Origin: Nitrincola alkalilacustris
GTDB lineage: Bacteria > Pseudomonadota > Gammaproteobacteria > Pseudomonadales > Balneatricaceae
Length of the DNA: 64,000 bases
Assembly: GCF_008973755.1 (NCBI RefSeq)
Contig: NZ_WBOM01000004.1
Location: forward strand, 310,001 to 374,000
Direction: 5' to 3'
Of the stretch, positions 49,684 to 58,472 are shown piece after piece (position 1 is the first letter of the stretch; the number at the start of each line of letters is the position of its first letter). Position numbers and translations under genes: made by a program. The notes under the pieces are model-generated. The model made no database searches. It was not told the DNA's origin and saw nothing but the letters and a program-made list of their open reading frames with translations.

Positions 49684-51069
49684 CTACTCGTCATCATAGT
49701 CATAGTGCCCATGAGCGAGGTTTTCGAAGCGCGTATATTTACCGATGAACGCCAGGCGTGACGTACCGATAGGTCCGTTACGCTGCTTCCCGATAATGAT
49801 CTCGGCCACTCCCTTGAACTCACTATCCTCGTTGTACACCTCATCACGATAGATAAACATGATCACGTCGGCATCCTGCTCGATCGCGCCTGATTCACGC
49901 AAATCCGAGTTCACCGGGCGCTTGTTGGGACGGTTCTCAAGACTACGGTTAAGCTGCGACAGGGCAATCACGGGGCAGCCCATCTCTTTTGCCAGCGCTT
50001 TCAGGGAGCGTGATATCTCGGATATCTCAGCGGTACGCCCTTCGCTCTTACCGGTTTTCAGTTGCATCAACTGCAGATAGTCGACCATGATCATGGCCAG
50101 GTCACCATGCTCACGCACGATACGCCTGGCTCTGGCACGCATCTCGTTCGGGCTGATACCGGCCGTATCATCGATATAGAGCGGCTTGCCCTTGAGGGCA
50201 TTCACGGCATTGGTCAACTTCGGCCAGTCTTCTTCTTCCAGCTGGCCACTACGCATCTTGGTCAAACCTATCTTACCCAGCGAGGCCAGCATACGGGTCA
50301 GCAGCTGATCGGCTGGCATCTCGAGACTGAACACCAGCACCGGCCTCTCGGTCGCCATCAGTGCATTCTCGACCAGGTTCATCGCGAAGGTGGTTTTACC
50401 CATGGAGGGGCGGGCAGCGACAATGATCAGATCCGAAGGCTGCAGACCACCCGTGCGCTCATCCAGATCATCAAAGCCGGTGGTGACACCGGTCAGGGCA
50501 TCGGAGTTATTGAACAGAAAGTCGATGCGCTCGACCGCGCGCTTGAGCAACTCGGTGACCGACTCAGGCCCGCCCTGATTGGGCCGCCCTTCGGCAATCT
50601 GGAAGATTTTCTGCTCGGCTTCGTTGAGTATCTCATCCGATGCCCGCCCTTCGGGGCGAAAGGCACTGCTGGCGATCTCATTCGCGACATCGATCATCTG
50701 CCTCAGCAGCGCACGATCGCGCACGATCTCGGAGTAGGCACGGATATTGGAAACGCTGGGGGTATTACGCGCAAGGGAAACCAGATACTCAAGACCACCG
50801 GCGCGCTCCAGATCACCGGTGCGATCCAGCTCTTCAGACAGGGTCACGACATCGAGTGGGCGCGACTCATCCACAAGTTTCTGCATCACACGGAAGATCA
50901 TGCGATGTTCAGGACGGTAGAACTGTGCCTCGAAAACGATCTCGGACACCGTATCCCAGGCATTATTATCCAGCATCAGGCCGCCCAGTACGGACTGCTC
51001 CGCCTCCAGTGAAAAAGGAGGTGCCTTTATCTCTGCCAGTTCATCCTGGTCGCGCTCTGAAAACTCCAT
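49684..51069 (-). CDS. dnaB: Replicative DNA helicase
   Basis: DnaB unwinds DNA at the replication fork as a hexamer. The 461-residue protein has the N-terminal domain (PFSLEAEQSVLGGLMLD), a linker helix, and the RecA-like C-terminal part with Walker A ARPSMGKTTFAMN, Walker B MIMVDYLQLM and the arginine-finger region KGPIGTSRLAF-like. I use ATG 51069; the frame to 51114 adds 15 residues with no ribosome site. No intein is present. It lies downstream of the rplI cluster, as in many gammaproteobacteria. Confidence 0.97.
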   Translation of the reverse strand: MEFSERDQDELAEIKAPPFSLEAEQSVLGGLMLDNNAWDTVSEIVFEAQFYRPEHRMIFRVMQKLVDESRPLDVVTLSEELDRTGDLERAGGLEYLVSLARNTPSVSNIRAYSEIVRDRALLRQMIDVANEIASSAFRPEGRASDEILNEAEQKIFQIAEGRPNQGGPESVTELLKRAVERIDFLFNNSDALTGVTTGFDDLDERTGGLQPSDLIIVAARPSMGKTTFAMNLVENALMATERPVLVFSLEMPADQLLTRMLASLGKIGLTKMRSGQLEEEDWPKLTNAVNALKGKPLYIDDTAGISPNEMRARARRIVREHGDLAMIMVDYLQLMQLKTGKSEGRTAEISEISRSLKALAKEMGCPVIALSQLNRSLENRPNKRPVNSDLRESGAIEQDADVIMFIYRDEVYNEDSEFKGVAEIIIGKQRNGPIGTSRLAFIGKYTRFENLAHGHYDYDDE

Positions 51070-51202
51070 GAATACTGCCTGATGTCTCGTTAAGTCAGCG
51101 CAGTATTCTAACACTGTCTGAGCCGATATCTACAGGAGCAATACAACAGGCATCGCTGGCAATTGCTCCTGCATTGCCAGCATACTGCACATCCCTTTGC
51201 AT

Positions 51203-51237
51203 AAAAAAAAACACCGCCTGCAGAACAGACGGTGTTT
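51203..51237 (-). terminator. Terminator after rplI
   Basis: On the minus strand ACACCG-T-CTG and CAG-G-CGGTGT pair with one mismatch and are followed by a run of eight or nine T. It separates the ribosomal cluster from dnaB. Confidence 0.9.
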
Positions 51238-51263
51238 CCAGTCAAACTAAGAGTCTAGGCTGA

Positions 51264-51710
51264 TTACTCAGCAGCAACGATCAGTTTGATTGAAGTGGTC
51301 ACTTCAGCGTGCAGCTGCAGGCTGACAGTGTACTCGCCGACGTGGCGGATAGTACCTTCTGGCAGACGAACTTCGCTCTTGTTGACTTCGATACCGGACT
51401 GAGTGATCGCATCAGCGATATCACGAGTACCGATAGAGCCAAACAGCTTGCCTTCGTCGCCAGCTTTGGTGACAACAGACAGTTCCATCTCTTTCAGCTG
51501 ATCAGCACGCGCCTGAGCAGCAGCCAGACGATCGTTGGAAGCTTTTTCCAGCTCCGCACGACGCTCTTCAAACTTAACAACGTTTTCTGCAGTGGCAGAT
51601 ACTGCTTTACCCTGCGGCAGCAGATAGTTACGGCTGAAACCTGCTTTGACTGACACTTTGTCACCCAGTTTGCCAAGCTTGCCGATATTTTCGAGCAGAA
51701 TAACTTCCAT
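51264..51710 (-). CDS. rplI: 50S ribosomal protein L9
   Basis: L9 bridges from the 23S rRNA surface with two domains on a long helix. The 148-residue product begins [19 protein letters not shown] with the [10 protein letters not shown] rRNA-binding segment, then the connecting helix and C-terminal domain ([16 protein letters not shown]). AAGAGGT lies before ATG 51710; the eight extra residues upstream are not family-like. It is the last gene of the rpsF cluster. Confidence 0.97.
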   Translation of the reverse strand: MEVILLENIGKLGKLGDKVSVKAGFSRNYLLPQGKAVSATAENVVKFEERRAELEKASNDRLAAAQARADQLKEMELSVVTKAGDEGKLFGSIGTRDIADAITQSGIEVNKSEVRLPEGTIRHVGEYTVSLQLHAEVTTSIKLIVAAE

Positions 51711-51748
51711 CTCGTAAACCTCTTGTTTCTGCAATCTAATGTGCAGTT

Positions 51749-52591
51749 TTAATTCTTGGCCGGTATGCGTGAACGCAGATCGATCAATGAGTCGATCGCC
51801 ACGCTGATCACCAGCAACGTAAGTACATAGGGACCGAACAGCGCCAGCGACACATAAAAACCTGTCAGCCAGCCTTTAGCCAGTTCTCTTTTGGCAACTA
51901 TGCCATGTATCAGTGCCATGCCTGCCACTATCAGGGGCAACATCAGCAACGGCATCCAGCGCACCATCTCTGCTCCGATATTAGGAAGCAGAACAACGGC
52001 TGTCACCAGCACCAGGGTAAAGACAGGTTTCAGACGTATACTCCGAAACTCCTGCCCAAACCCGCCGGGGTTGAACAGGCAAGCCTGCCACCAGCGCGCC
52101 AGTGCAAGTGATGCCAGCATCACCGCTGCATGGAATGCAGTCACTGCTCCAATGATCAGCACTTTCAGATCGTAGGATGCCAGCGCCTGCAATTGTGGCA
52201 CCGCACCCGACTCCTGCTGACTGACCAGTTCGAGCACCTGATCCAGCATGGATCCCAGCCCCAGCTCAAGGCCAAAACTTGCCACAATCCCGACCGGTAT
52301 CACACCGATCAACACCTGAACCCAGGACATGCTGCGTCGTAACAGAGCAGCCAGCACATAGCTACCCGCTATCACGATCACCGCTGTCGGATCCCCTGCC
52401 AATGCCCAGGCACCAGCAGGCAGCAAAGCCCATAACAGTAGTTGAGACCCGTCCGTCACACCGCGACGCAGCGTAACAAGACAAACCGCAGCTGCACTTA
52501 TCCAGTACAGAAACGGCAGCATGGCAGCCACGACAGCCACCAAAACCGCCTGACTGCGACCCTTCATGATCAATTCAGCGAGGGTACGCAC
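51749..52591 (-). CDS. DUF2232-type membrane protein in the rpsR-rplI cluster
   Basis: A 280-residue protein with about eight membrane helices and few charged loops. A membrane protein at exactly this place between rpsR and rplI is found in Pseudomonas and relatives; the YybS/DUF2232 group is the nearest I recognise. Function is unknown. I prefer a GTG start at 52591, which has AAGGA 9 bp upstream, over the ATG at 52567, which has none. Confidence 0.8.
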   Translation of the reverse strand: MRTLAELIMKGRSQAVLVAVVAAMLPFLYWISAAAVCLVTLRRGVTDGSQLLLWALLPAGAWALAGDPTAVIVIAGSYVLAALLRRSMSWVQVLIGVIPVGIVASFGLELGLGSMLDQVLELVSQQESGAVPQLQALASYDLKVLIIGAVTAFHAAVMLASLALARWWQACLFNPGGFGQEFRSIRLKPVFTLVLVTAVVLLPNIGAEMVRWMPLLMLPLIVAGMALIHGIVAKRELAKGWLTGFYVSLALFGPYVLTLLVISVAIDSLIDLRSRIPAKN

Positions 52592-52607
52592 GACGGTAGA
52601 TCCTTAT

Positions 52608-52835
52608 TTATTCATGACCATCTGTATAAGGCAGCAGCGCAAGGTAACGAGCGCGCTTGATAGCTGTTGCCAGCTGACGCTGATAACGAGCTTTAGTACC
52701 TGTAATACGGCTTGGTACGATTTTACCAGTTTCGGTAACGTAAGCTTTCAGGATTTCGAGATCTTTGTAATCGATCTGATCAACACCTTCAGCGGTGAAA
52801 CGGCAAAACTTGCGACGACGGAAAAAACGAGCCAT
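52608..52835 (-). CDS. rpsR: 30S ribosomal protein S18
   Basis: A 75-residue S18 with the expected basic sequence [17 protein letters not shown] and [28 protein letters not shown]. It binds with S6 on the 30S platform. GGAG precedes the start, and it follows rpsF after 24 bp. Confidence 0.98.
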   Translation of the reverse strand: MARFFRRRKFCRFTAEGVDQIDYKDLEILKAYVTETGKIVPSRITGTKARYQRQLATAIKRARYLALLPYTDGHE

Positions 52836-52859
52836 GTGAACTCTCCTCAGACTTCAGAA

Positions 52860-53288
52860 TTAATCTTCAACAGTTTCAGATTCAGAATCCTGCTCGTCTT
52901 CGGCAGATTCATCTTCTCTCTGCTGACGCTCAGGGCGGTCTTCACGACGTGGCTTACGCTCTTCGCGAGATTCTGCAGCTTTGATAGGAGAGGCTTCAGT
53001 GATCGCTTCTTTACAACGAAGAACCATGCTACGCAGCACTGCATCGTTGTAACGGAAAAGATTTTCCAGCTCATCCAGGACTTCCTGGGTGCACTCAACG
53101 TTCATCAGAACATAGTGTGCCTTGTGAGCATTGTTGATCGGGTAAGCCAGCTGACGACGACCCCAGTCTTCAAGACGGTGGATCTTGCCTTCGGCACCTT
53201 CGATCAGGCCGGTATAACGTTCGAGCATGGCCGGAACCTGCTCGCTCTGGTTCGGATGAACCAGAAATACGATTTCATAATGACGCAT
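52860..53288 (-). CDS. rpsF: 30S ribosomal protein S6
   Basis: A 142-residue S6: [21 protein letters not shown], then [20 protein letters not shown]. The fold ends near residue 97. A tail of about 45 residues rich in Arg, Glu, Asp and Ser follows, longer than the short E. coli tail that RimK extends with glutamates. It heads the rpsF-rpsR-DUF2232-rplI unit. A possible structured leader lies upstream (53289-53346). Confidence 0.97.
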   Translation of the reverse strand: MRHYEIVFLVHPNQSEQVPAMLERYTGLIEGAEGKIHRLEDWGRRQLAYPINNAHKAHYVLMNVECTQEVLDELENLFRYNDAVLRSMVLRCKEAITEASPIKAAESREERKPRREDRPERQQREDESAEDEQDSESETVED

Positions 53289-53553
53289 TGGAGCTCCTTA
53301 CGGGTTTGCAGCCCCTGATCCGGACGATAAAAAAGCATCTGATCAGAAGCAAGGAGTTGATGGATGTAAAACGACGCAGCATTATAGGTGATTTACCTGC
53401 AGTGCACAAACAGATTTGACAAGTCTGTAAAACATGTCATGTAGACAGAGTTATCACCTTGAGTCGGAATTCGCTACAATTGGGTTCTAAGGGGCAGCAT
53501 TCATTAGCAACAACCCCAACCCAACTATCCGAGACAGGAAGCTGAGTACCGAC

Positions 53554-54324
53554 ATGAGCATCACAATCAAGACCCCGGAAGAGATCAGTAAGATGAGAGT
53601 GGCCGGCCGCCTGGCAGCCGAGGTTCTCGAGATGATTGAGCCACACGTTCTACCCGGCGTCACGACCGACGAGCTCAATCAGATCTGTCATGATTATATC
53701 GTCAATGAACAGCAGGCGATTCCTGCACCTCTCAACTACCACGGCTTTCCAAAGTCGATCTGCACCTCTGTCAATCAGGTGGTCTGTCACGGCATCCCCA
53801 ATGACAAGAAACTGAAAAGCGGCGATATCATCAATATCGACATTACCGTCATCAAGGACGGCTACCACGGTGATACCAGCAAGATGTTCTACATCGGCGA
53901 TGTTGCACCACACGCTACCCGCCTGTGTGAAATCACTCAGGAGTGCCTGTATAAAGGCATCGAACTGGTTCGACCCGGTGCGCACCTTGGCGATATCGGC
54001 GAAGTGATTCAGCGCCATGCCGAGGCCAACCACTACACAGTTGTGCGTGAGTACTGCGGACACGGCATAGGCGCCAAGTTCCATGAGGACCCACAGGTCT
54101 TGCATTATGGTAAAGCAGGCACAGGTGAAGTGCTGCGTGAAGGGATGATTTTCACCATTGAGCCGATGATCAATGCCGGCAAGCGCCACGTAAAACTGTC
54201 CAAGCGTGATGGCTGGACAGTAGAGACAGCCGACCGACGACTCTCGGCACAATGGGAGCACACGATTCTGGTGACCGCTGATGGCTATGAAGTCCTCACG
54301 CGCCGCAAGGAAGAGCCGTTCTGA
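53554..54324 (+). CDS. map: Methionine aminopeptidase type I
   Basis: Map removes the initiator methionine from new proteins. The 256-residue enzyme has the metal ligands in NIDITVIKDGYHGDTSKMF (two Asp), GHGIGAKFHEDP (His), FTIEPMIN (Glu) and AQWEHTILVT (Glu). In most gammaproteobacteria map is followed by glnD with rpsB on its other side; here only glnD is kept next to it, 68 bp downstream, and the rpsF cluster lies divergently upstream. Confidence 0.97.
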   Translation: MSITIKTPEEISKMRVAGRLAAEVLEMIEPHVLPGVTTDELNQICHDYIVNEQQAIPAPLNYHGFPKSICTSVNQVVCHGIPNDKKLKSGDIINIDITVIKDGYHGDTSKMFYIGDVAPHATRLCEITQECLYKGIELVRPGAHLGDIGEVIQRHAEANHYTVVREYCGHGIGAKFHEDPQVLHYGKAGTGEVLREGMIFTIEPMINAGKRHVKLSKRDGWTVETADRRLSAQWEHTILVTADGYEVLTRRKEEPF

Positions 54325-54392
54325 CCTGAAAAGCCGATCCCTCACCAGCAGCACCCACAAGCTGATCCCAAACAAAGGGGCAATATCTGATC

Positions 54393-57095
54393 ATGGGTAG
54401 TACGCACACTTTACTGACCGCTGTTCCTGAGTATCTGGACCCCGCTCAACTCAGGCAACAACTGAGTGATTGCAACAATCCTCTTACCGTGTTCAAGAAG
54501 GCGTTATCCAATGCCAATGAACTGATGGATGAAGACTTTCGCCAGGGTGCCGATATTCGCAAACTGATCTATGGCCGCGCCTGGGTGATTGATCAGATAC
54601 TCAATGCAGCCTGGCAACTGTTCGACTGGCCCGACCTGAGCAAGCTGGCGCTGGTGGCTGTGGGCGGCTATGGGCGTGGCGAACTGCATCCGCAATCAGA
54701 CATTGATATCCTGCTGCTGACCGATGATACGCTGGAGGCAGAAACTTTCGCCGACGCCATCAGTCGCTTTTTTGCCCTGCTGTGGGATATGAAACTGGAT
54801 ATCGGCTCCAGTGTGCGTTCGGTCGAAGAGTGTTACAGCGAAGCGCGCAATGATGTCACCATCGCCACCACGCTGATCGAATCCAGAACCCTGATCGGCA
54901 ACCCTGATCTGCAGGCACAGATGTATGCTCGCGTCATCTCTGACGAAGCCTGGACCGACAAGGAGTTTTTCAAGGCAAAACTGAATGAGCAGACCGAGCG
55001 GCATGAAAAAACCAACAACACCGAATATAACCTTGAGCCCAACCTGAAGAACTGCCCTGGCGGCCTGCGCGATATTCAGACGGTCGGCTGGGTAGCCAAG
55101 CGACACTTCGGTGCCACCTATATCCGTGATCTGGTGGACCATGGTTTCCTGACCGAGTACGAGCTGGATATCGTCAACAAGGGTGAGCTGTACCTCTGGA
55201 CCGTCCGCTACGCATTGCATATGACCTGCAAACGCCGTGAGGACCGCCTGCTGTTTGATCATCAGCGTGTGCTGGCAGCCTACTTCGGTTATAAGGATCA
55301 GGACAGCGCCCTGGCCGTCGAGCAGTTCATGAGCAAGTACTACCGCATCGCGATGGCGATGTCGGAGTTCAACGACATGCTGCTGCAATACTTCGACGAG
55401 GTGATTCTCAGAGCCGATGAGGAGCAGCGCACCGAACCACTCAACAGCCGCTTCCGAATCCATAACGACTACCTGCAAGTCACTCATGACAAGGTGTTTG
55501 AGCACCATCCTTTTGCGCTGATGGAGCTTTTCGTTCTGCTCGCACAGAATCTCAGAATCAAGGGCGTGCGTGCTTCGACCATCCGTTTGATCCGCGAGCA
55601 CCGCCATCTGATTGATGACGAGTTCCGTCACGATATCCGCAACACCTCCCTGTTCATGGAGCTGCTGAGATCCGAAGATGGCGTTTCAACTCAGCTCAAG
55701 CGGATGAATCGCTATGGCATCCTCGGTCGCTACCTGCCTGAGTTCGGTCGCATTGTCGGCCAGATGCAGCATGACCTGTTCCACATCTACACAGTGGATG
55801 CGCATACACTCAAGGTGATTCAGAAGATGCGCCAGTTCCGCCACGATGAGTACCGCGAACTGCTGCCGATTGCTCACCGCATCATCAACCAGCTACCCAA
55901 GATCGAACTGCTTTATATAGCCGGCCTGTACCATGATATCGCCAAGGGCCGTGGTGGCGATCATTCGGAACTGGGGGCCGAGGATGTCTTCGCCTTCTGC
56001 CGTCGCCACCATATCGGCAAGTGGGATACCCATCTGGTTGCCTGGCTGGTGCGCAACCATCTGAAAATGTCGATGACCGCTCAACGACGTGACATCTCGG
56101 ACCCGGAAGTGATTCATAAGTTTGCCATGGAGGTGCGCGACATCATCCATCTGAACTACCTTTATGTGCTGACCGTGGCTGATATCAACGCCACCAACCA
56201 CACTCTATGGAACAGCTGGCGCGCATCGCTGCTGCGACAGCTCTATACCGAAACCAAGCGCGCTCTGCGCCGCGGCCTGGAGAACCCGGTCAACAAGGAG
56301 GACCGCATCGAGCAGCTGCAGCATGAAGCGCTCAGCATTCTGATCCGACTGGGCATTGATGAACAGGATGTTCGCGCTTTCTGGAGCCTGCTCGGCGATG
56401 AATATTTCCTGCGTGAGGACGCCCGCAATATCGCCTGGCACACTCAGGCGATACTGGAGCATGCCGAACGCCCCCTGCCTCTGGTGCTGGTGCAGAAAAC
56501 CTCCTATCGCCTCTACGAGGGTGCCACCGAGATTTTCATCTATGCCGAGGATCTGCCCAACCTCTTCCCGGCCACCGTTGCGGCGCTGGATCAGTTGCAC
56601 CTGAGCGTACAGGATGCACGTATTATCGTGACCGACAATGGCCGCACGCTGAACACCTATACGGTACTGACGGAGGACAACCAGCCACTGTCCGAGAATC
56701 CCGACTATCTGGCCAGTATTCAGCGCCATCTGACTGATGAACTGGATGACCCGGATGATTTCCCCGAGATCATTCAGCGCCGCGTACCGCGTCAGCTCAA
56801 ACTGTTCGCCATGCCGACTACCGTCAATATCAGCAATGATCCGAGCAGCCATCAGACAGTTCTGGAAGTGATCACACCCGACCGTCCGGGCCTGCTCGCG
56901 CGTCTGGGGCGTATCTTCGTACAGTTCGGATTATCAGTACGCAAGGCCAAAATCTCGAACATCGGCGAGCGCGTGGAAGACTTTTTCTTCATCACCGACG
57001 AAAATGATCAACCGATCAGCGACCCTGAGGTGTGTAAAAACCTTCAGGAAGCGATCTGCAAGAAGCTGGATGAGCATATTCAGGCTACGCAGTAG
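54393..57095 (+). CDS. glnD: Bifunctional PII uridylyltransferase / uridylyl-removing enzyme
   Basis: GlnD senses glutamine and adds or removes UMP on PII proteins. Of 900 residues, the nucleotidyltransferase motif is GGYGRGELHPQSDID (91-105, metal ligands D103 and D105). An HD domain follows with YHDIAKGRGGDHSELG (about 514-529), then two C-terminal ACT domains (about 715 and 825 onward) for glutamine. All parts are present. A striking perfect 16-bp hairpin spans its stop codon. Confidence 0.97.
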   Translation: MGSTHTLLTAVPEYLDPAQLRQQLSDCNNPLTVFKKALSNANELMDEDFRQGADIRKLIYGRAWVIDQILNAAWQLFDWPDLSKLALVAVGGYGRGELHPQSDIDILLLTDDTLEAETFADAISRFFALLWDMKLDIGSSVRSVEECYSEARNDVTIATTLIESRTLIGNPDLQAQMYARVISDEAWTDKEFFKAKLNEQTERHEKTNNTEYNLEPNLKNCPGGLRDIQTVGWVAKRHFGATYIRDLVDHGFLTEYELDIVNKGELYLWTVRYALHMTCKRREDRLLFDHQRVLAAYFGYKDQDSALAVEQFMSKYYRIAMAMSEFNDMLLQYFDEVILRADEEQRTEPLNSRFRIHNDYLQVTHDKVFEHHPFALMELFVLLAQNLRIKGVRASTIRLIREHRHLIDDEFRHDIRNTSLFMELLRSEDGVSTQLKRMNRYGILGRYLPEFGRIVGQMQHDLFHIYTVDAHTLKVIQKMRQFRHDEYRELLPIAHRIINQLPKIELLYIAGLYHDIAKGRGGDHSELGAEDVFAFCRRHHIGKWDTHLVAWLVRNHLKMSMTAQRRDISDPEVIHKFAMEVRDIIHLNYLYVLTVADINATNHTLWNSWRASLLRQLYTETKRALRRGLENPVNKEDRIEQLQHEALSILIRLGIDEQDVRAFWSLLGDEYFLREDARNIAWHTQAILEHAERPLPLVLVQKTSYRLYEGATEIFIYAEDLPNLFPATVAALDQLHLSVQDARIIVTDNGRTLNTYTVLTEDNQPLSENPDYLASIQRHLTDELDDPDDFPEIIQRRVPRQLKLFAMPTTVNISNDPSSHQTVLEVITPDRPGLLARLGRIFVQFGLSVRKAKISNIGERVEDFFFITDENDQPISDPEVCKNLQEAICKKLDEHIQATQ

Positions 57096-57107
57096 CCTGA
57101 ATATGCT
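57073..57107. other. Perfect 16-bp inverted repeat across the glnD stop codon
   Basis: AGCATATTCAGGCTAC (57073-57088) pairs fully with GTAGCCTGAATATGCT (57092-57107) around a GCA loop. The glnD TAG lies at 57093-57095, at the start of the right arm. No T run follows on either strand. It may protect the mRNA end or bind a protein. Confidence 0.85.
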
Positions 57108-57134
57108 GAAGGAGTGGTGCAGAAGGAGTGGTGC
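57108..57134. repeat. Two tandem copies of GAAGGAGTGGTGC
   Basis: Two identical 13-bp copies one base apart (14-bp period), immediately after the glnD hairpin, in the gap before the convergent flgP gene. Confidence 0.85.
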
Positions 57135-57167
57135 TGAATATTGATCTGACCCTATGACAGGTGGTAC

Positions 57168-57638
57168 TCAGTACTGATGCACCCAGGCACGCTGCACCTG
57201 ATTGAGATCGACCTCCAGCACCGTGGCATAGGTATCATCCTGCACCGGATAGCTCTTGATCACTCGAGCACCACGCACTATGCCGGCAACCGATGCCTTG
57301 AACTGATCATTCTGCAGCACCATATCCTGCACCGACGTTGTGCCGAACAGATACTGCCCATTAATGATCGCCGCCAGCTCCTGATAGGCCTGAAGCTTGG
57401 AGGCGCGCATCGCCATGATGATCTTCTGCTGCTCTGTCCGGCCTGGCTGCAAGCTGATCGGCGCATAGCCTGTGGCACTGACCCAGTGTGGCTCGGCCGG
57501 GACCTCTATACGTGGCGGCGAGGAGCTGCCGGGCATCGCTTCCACCATTGAGGACACTGACTGCGAAACAGTCGAGCAACCGGTCAACAGCAATGCGCTC
57601 AACAGCAGCATACTGAGAATCTTTTTCTTCATATTCAC
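57168..57638 (-). CDS. flgP: FlgP-type flagellar outer-membrane lipoprotein (LPP20 family)
   Basis: A 156-residue lipoprotein: MNMKKKILSMLLLSALLLTGC with lipobox Cys at 21, then a short disordered stretch and the LPP20/FlgP domain with ASKLQAYQELAAIINGQYLFG. In Vibrio FlgP sits at the outer membrane around the polar flagellum and is needed for full motility. It overlaps the flgO stop region by 4 bp and follows flgO on the same strand, the order seen in Vibrio. Confidence 0.85.
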   Translation of the reverse strand: MNMKKKILSMLLLSALLLTGCSTVSQSVSSMVEAMPGSSSPPRIEVPAEPHWVSATGYAPISLQPGRTEQQKIIMAMRASKLQAYQELAAIINGQYLFGTTSVQDMVLQNDQFKASVAGIVRGARVIKSYPVQDDTYATVLEVDLNQVQRAWVHQY

Positions 57639-58339
57639 TCTAATCCTGCCGGTCCCCGGCGATTTTCAATGATCATACCACGCTCAGTCGCCTGCAGCGG
57701 ACTGAAGCCAGGCCAGTTACCTTCAAAGCGAGTATAGGGAATATGACTCTGAGCCGACGCGATCACCTGACGGGTGGTCGTATCCAGCACTCGTGCATTG
57801 ACCACTACACCATCGGAATACTCGGCATAGGTACCGGTCAGCACAAAATAGATACGGTTGCGGCTGCGCAGCATGGAAAGATTATCATCACTGAGATCCG
57901 GTCGCCTTGTTGTCGTAAGACTGACGGCCCGGTAATCAACAAGATTGTAACCGAGATGCTCCATCTGAAAGATGAAGCTCTCGGCAAAACGCTCACCGAG
58001 AAGTCCTGGTTCACCACGCTGTTCCAGCTTGCTGAAGGGTAATACAGCCAATGGCAACCGCCGGACGCGATTTTCGTCCAGCCCCGAAGCCAACTGACCA
58101 GCCATCTGCTGAATCGCCTCACTGAGTGGATCATACCCCTGCCCCTGTTGATCAACCAACGCCAATGCCGCAGTGCGCCCGACACCAGGTGACGGTTGCC
58201 CGCCATTCATCGCCGCCAGCACCTGAGGACTCACACTCTGAATATGCACAGGCATGGGATCATCATGCGTAACGGTTCGACAGCCGCCGAGCAGGAGTGC
58301 TGACAGGGTCAAAAACAGCAGTAATGAACGATAACTCAT
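57635..58339 (-). CDS. flgO: FlgO-family flagellar outer-membrane lipoprotein
   Basis: A 234-residue protein with a lipoprotein signal (lipobox LLLGGC, Cys at 20 counted from ATG 58339) and the FlgO domain, including RLPLAVLPFSKLEQRG, GERFAESFIFQMEHLGYNLVDYRA and YFVLTGTYAEYSDGVVVNARVLD. In Vibrio FlgO helps stabilise the flagellum at the outer membrane. GGG before 58339 decides the start. It is divergent from flgT, as in Vibrio. Confidence 0.87.
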   Translation of the reverse strand: MSYRSLLLFLTLSALLLGGCRTVTHDDPMPVHIQSVSPQVLAAMNGGQPSPGVGRTAALALVDQQGQGYDPLSEAIQQMAGQLASGLDENRVRRLPLAVLPFSKLEQRGEPGLLGERFAESFIFQMEHLGYNLVDYRAVSLTTTRRPDLSDDNLSMLRSRNRIYFVLTGTYAEYSDGVVVNARVLDTTTRQVIASAQSHIPYTRFEGNWPGFSPLQATERGMIIENRRGPAGLE

Positions 58340-58472
58340 CTGAGCCCTTTTCAAAGGATTGCTTTCAATACAGAATCTACCATAAATATACTCGCTGCAC
58401 AGGCATTATCATTTGCACCTGCTGCACAAAATGCTTACTTTGATAGCAGTAAACACTGATAACCGGAGCCCT

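Noticed and set aside
50062-51012. A 316-codon plus-strand open frame opposite dnaB
   Set aside because: It has a shadow composition rich in His, Gln and Gly, no domain, and lies fully within dnaB.
54696-55631. A 311-codon minus-strand open frame opposite glnD
   Set aside because: It is antisense to a clear enzyme and no start signal or family is visible.
58413-58440. Sigma-54 promoter candidate GGCATTATCATTTGC before flgT
   Set aside because: The GG and GC are 11 bp apart instead of the required 10, and the flanking consensus bases are poor.
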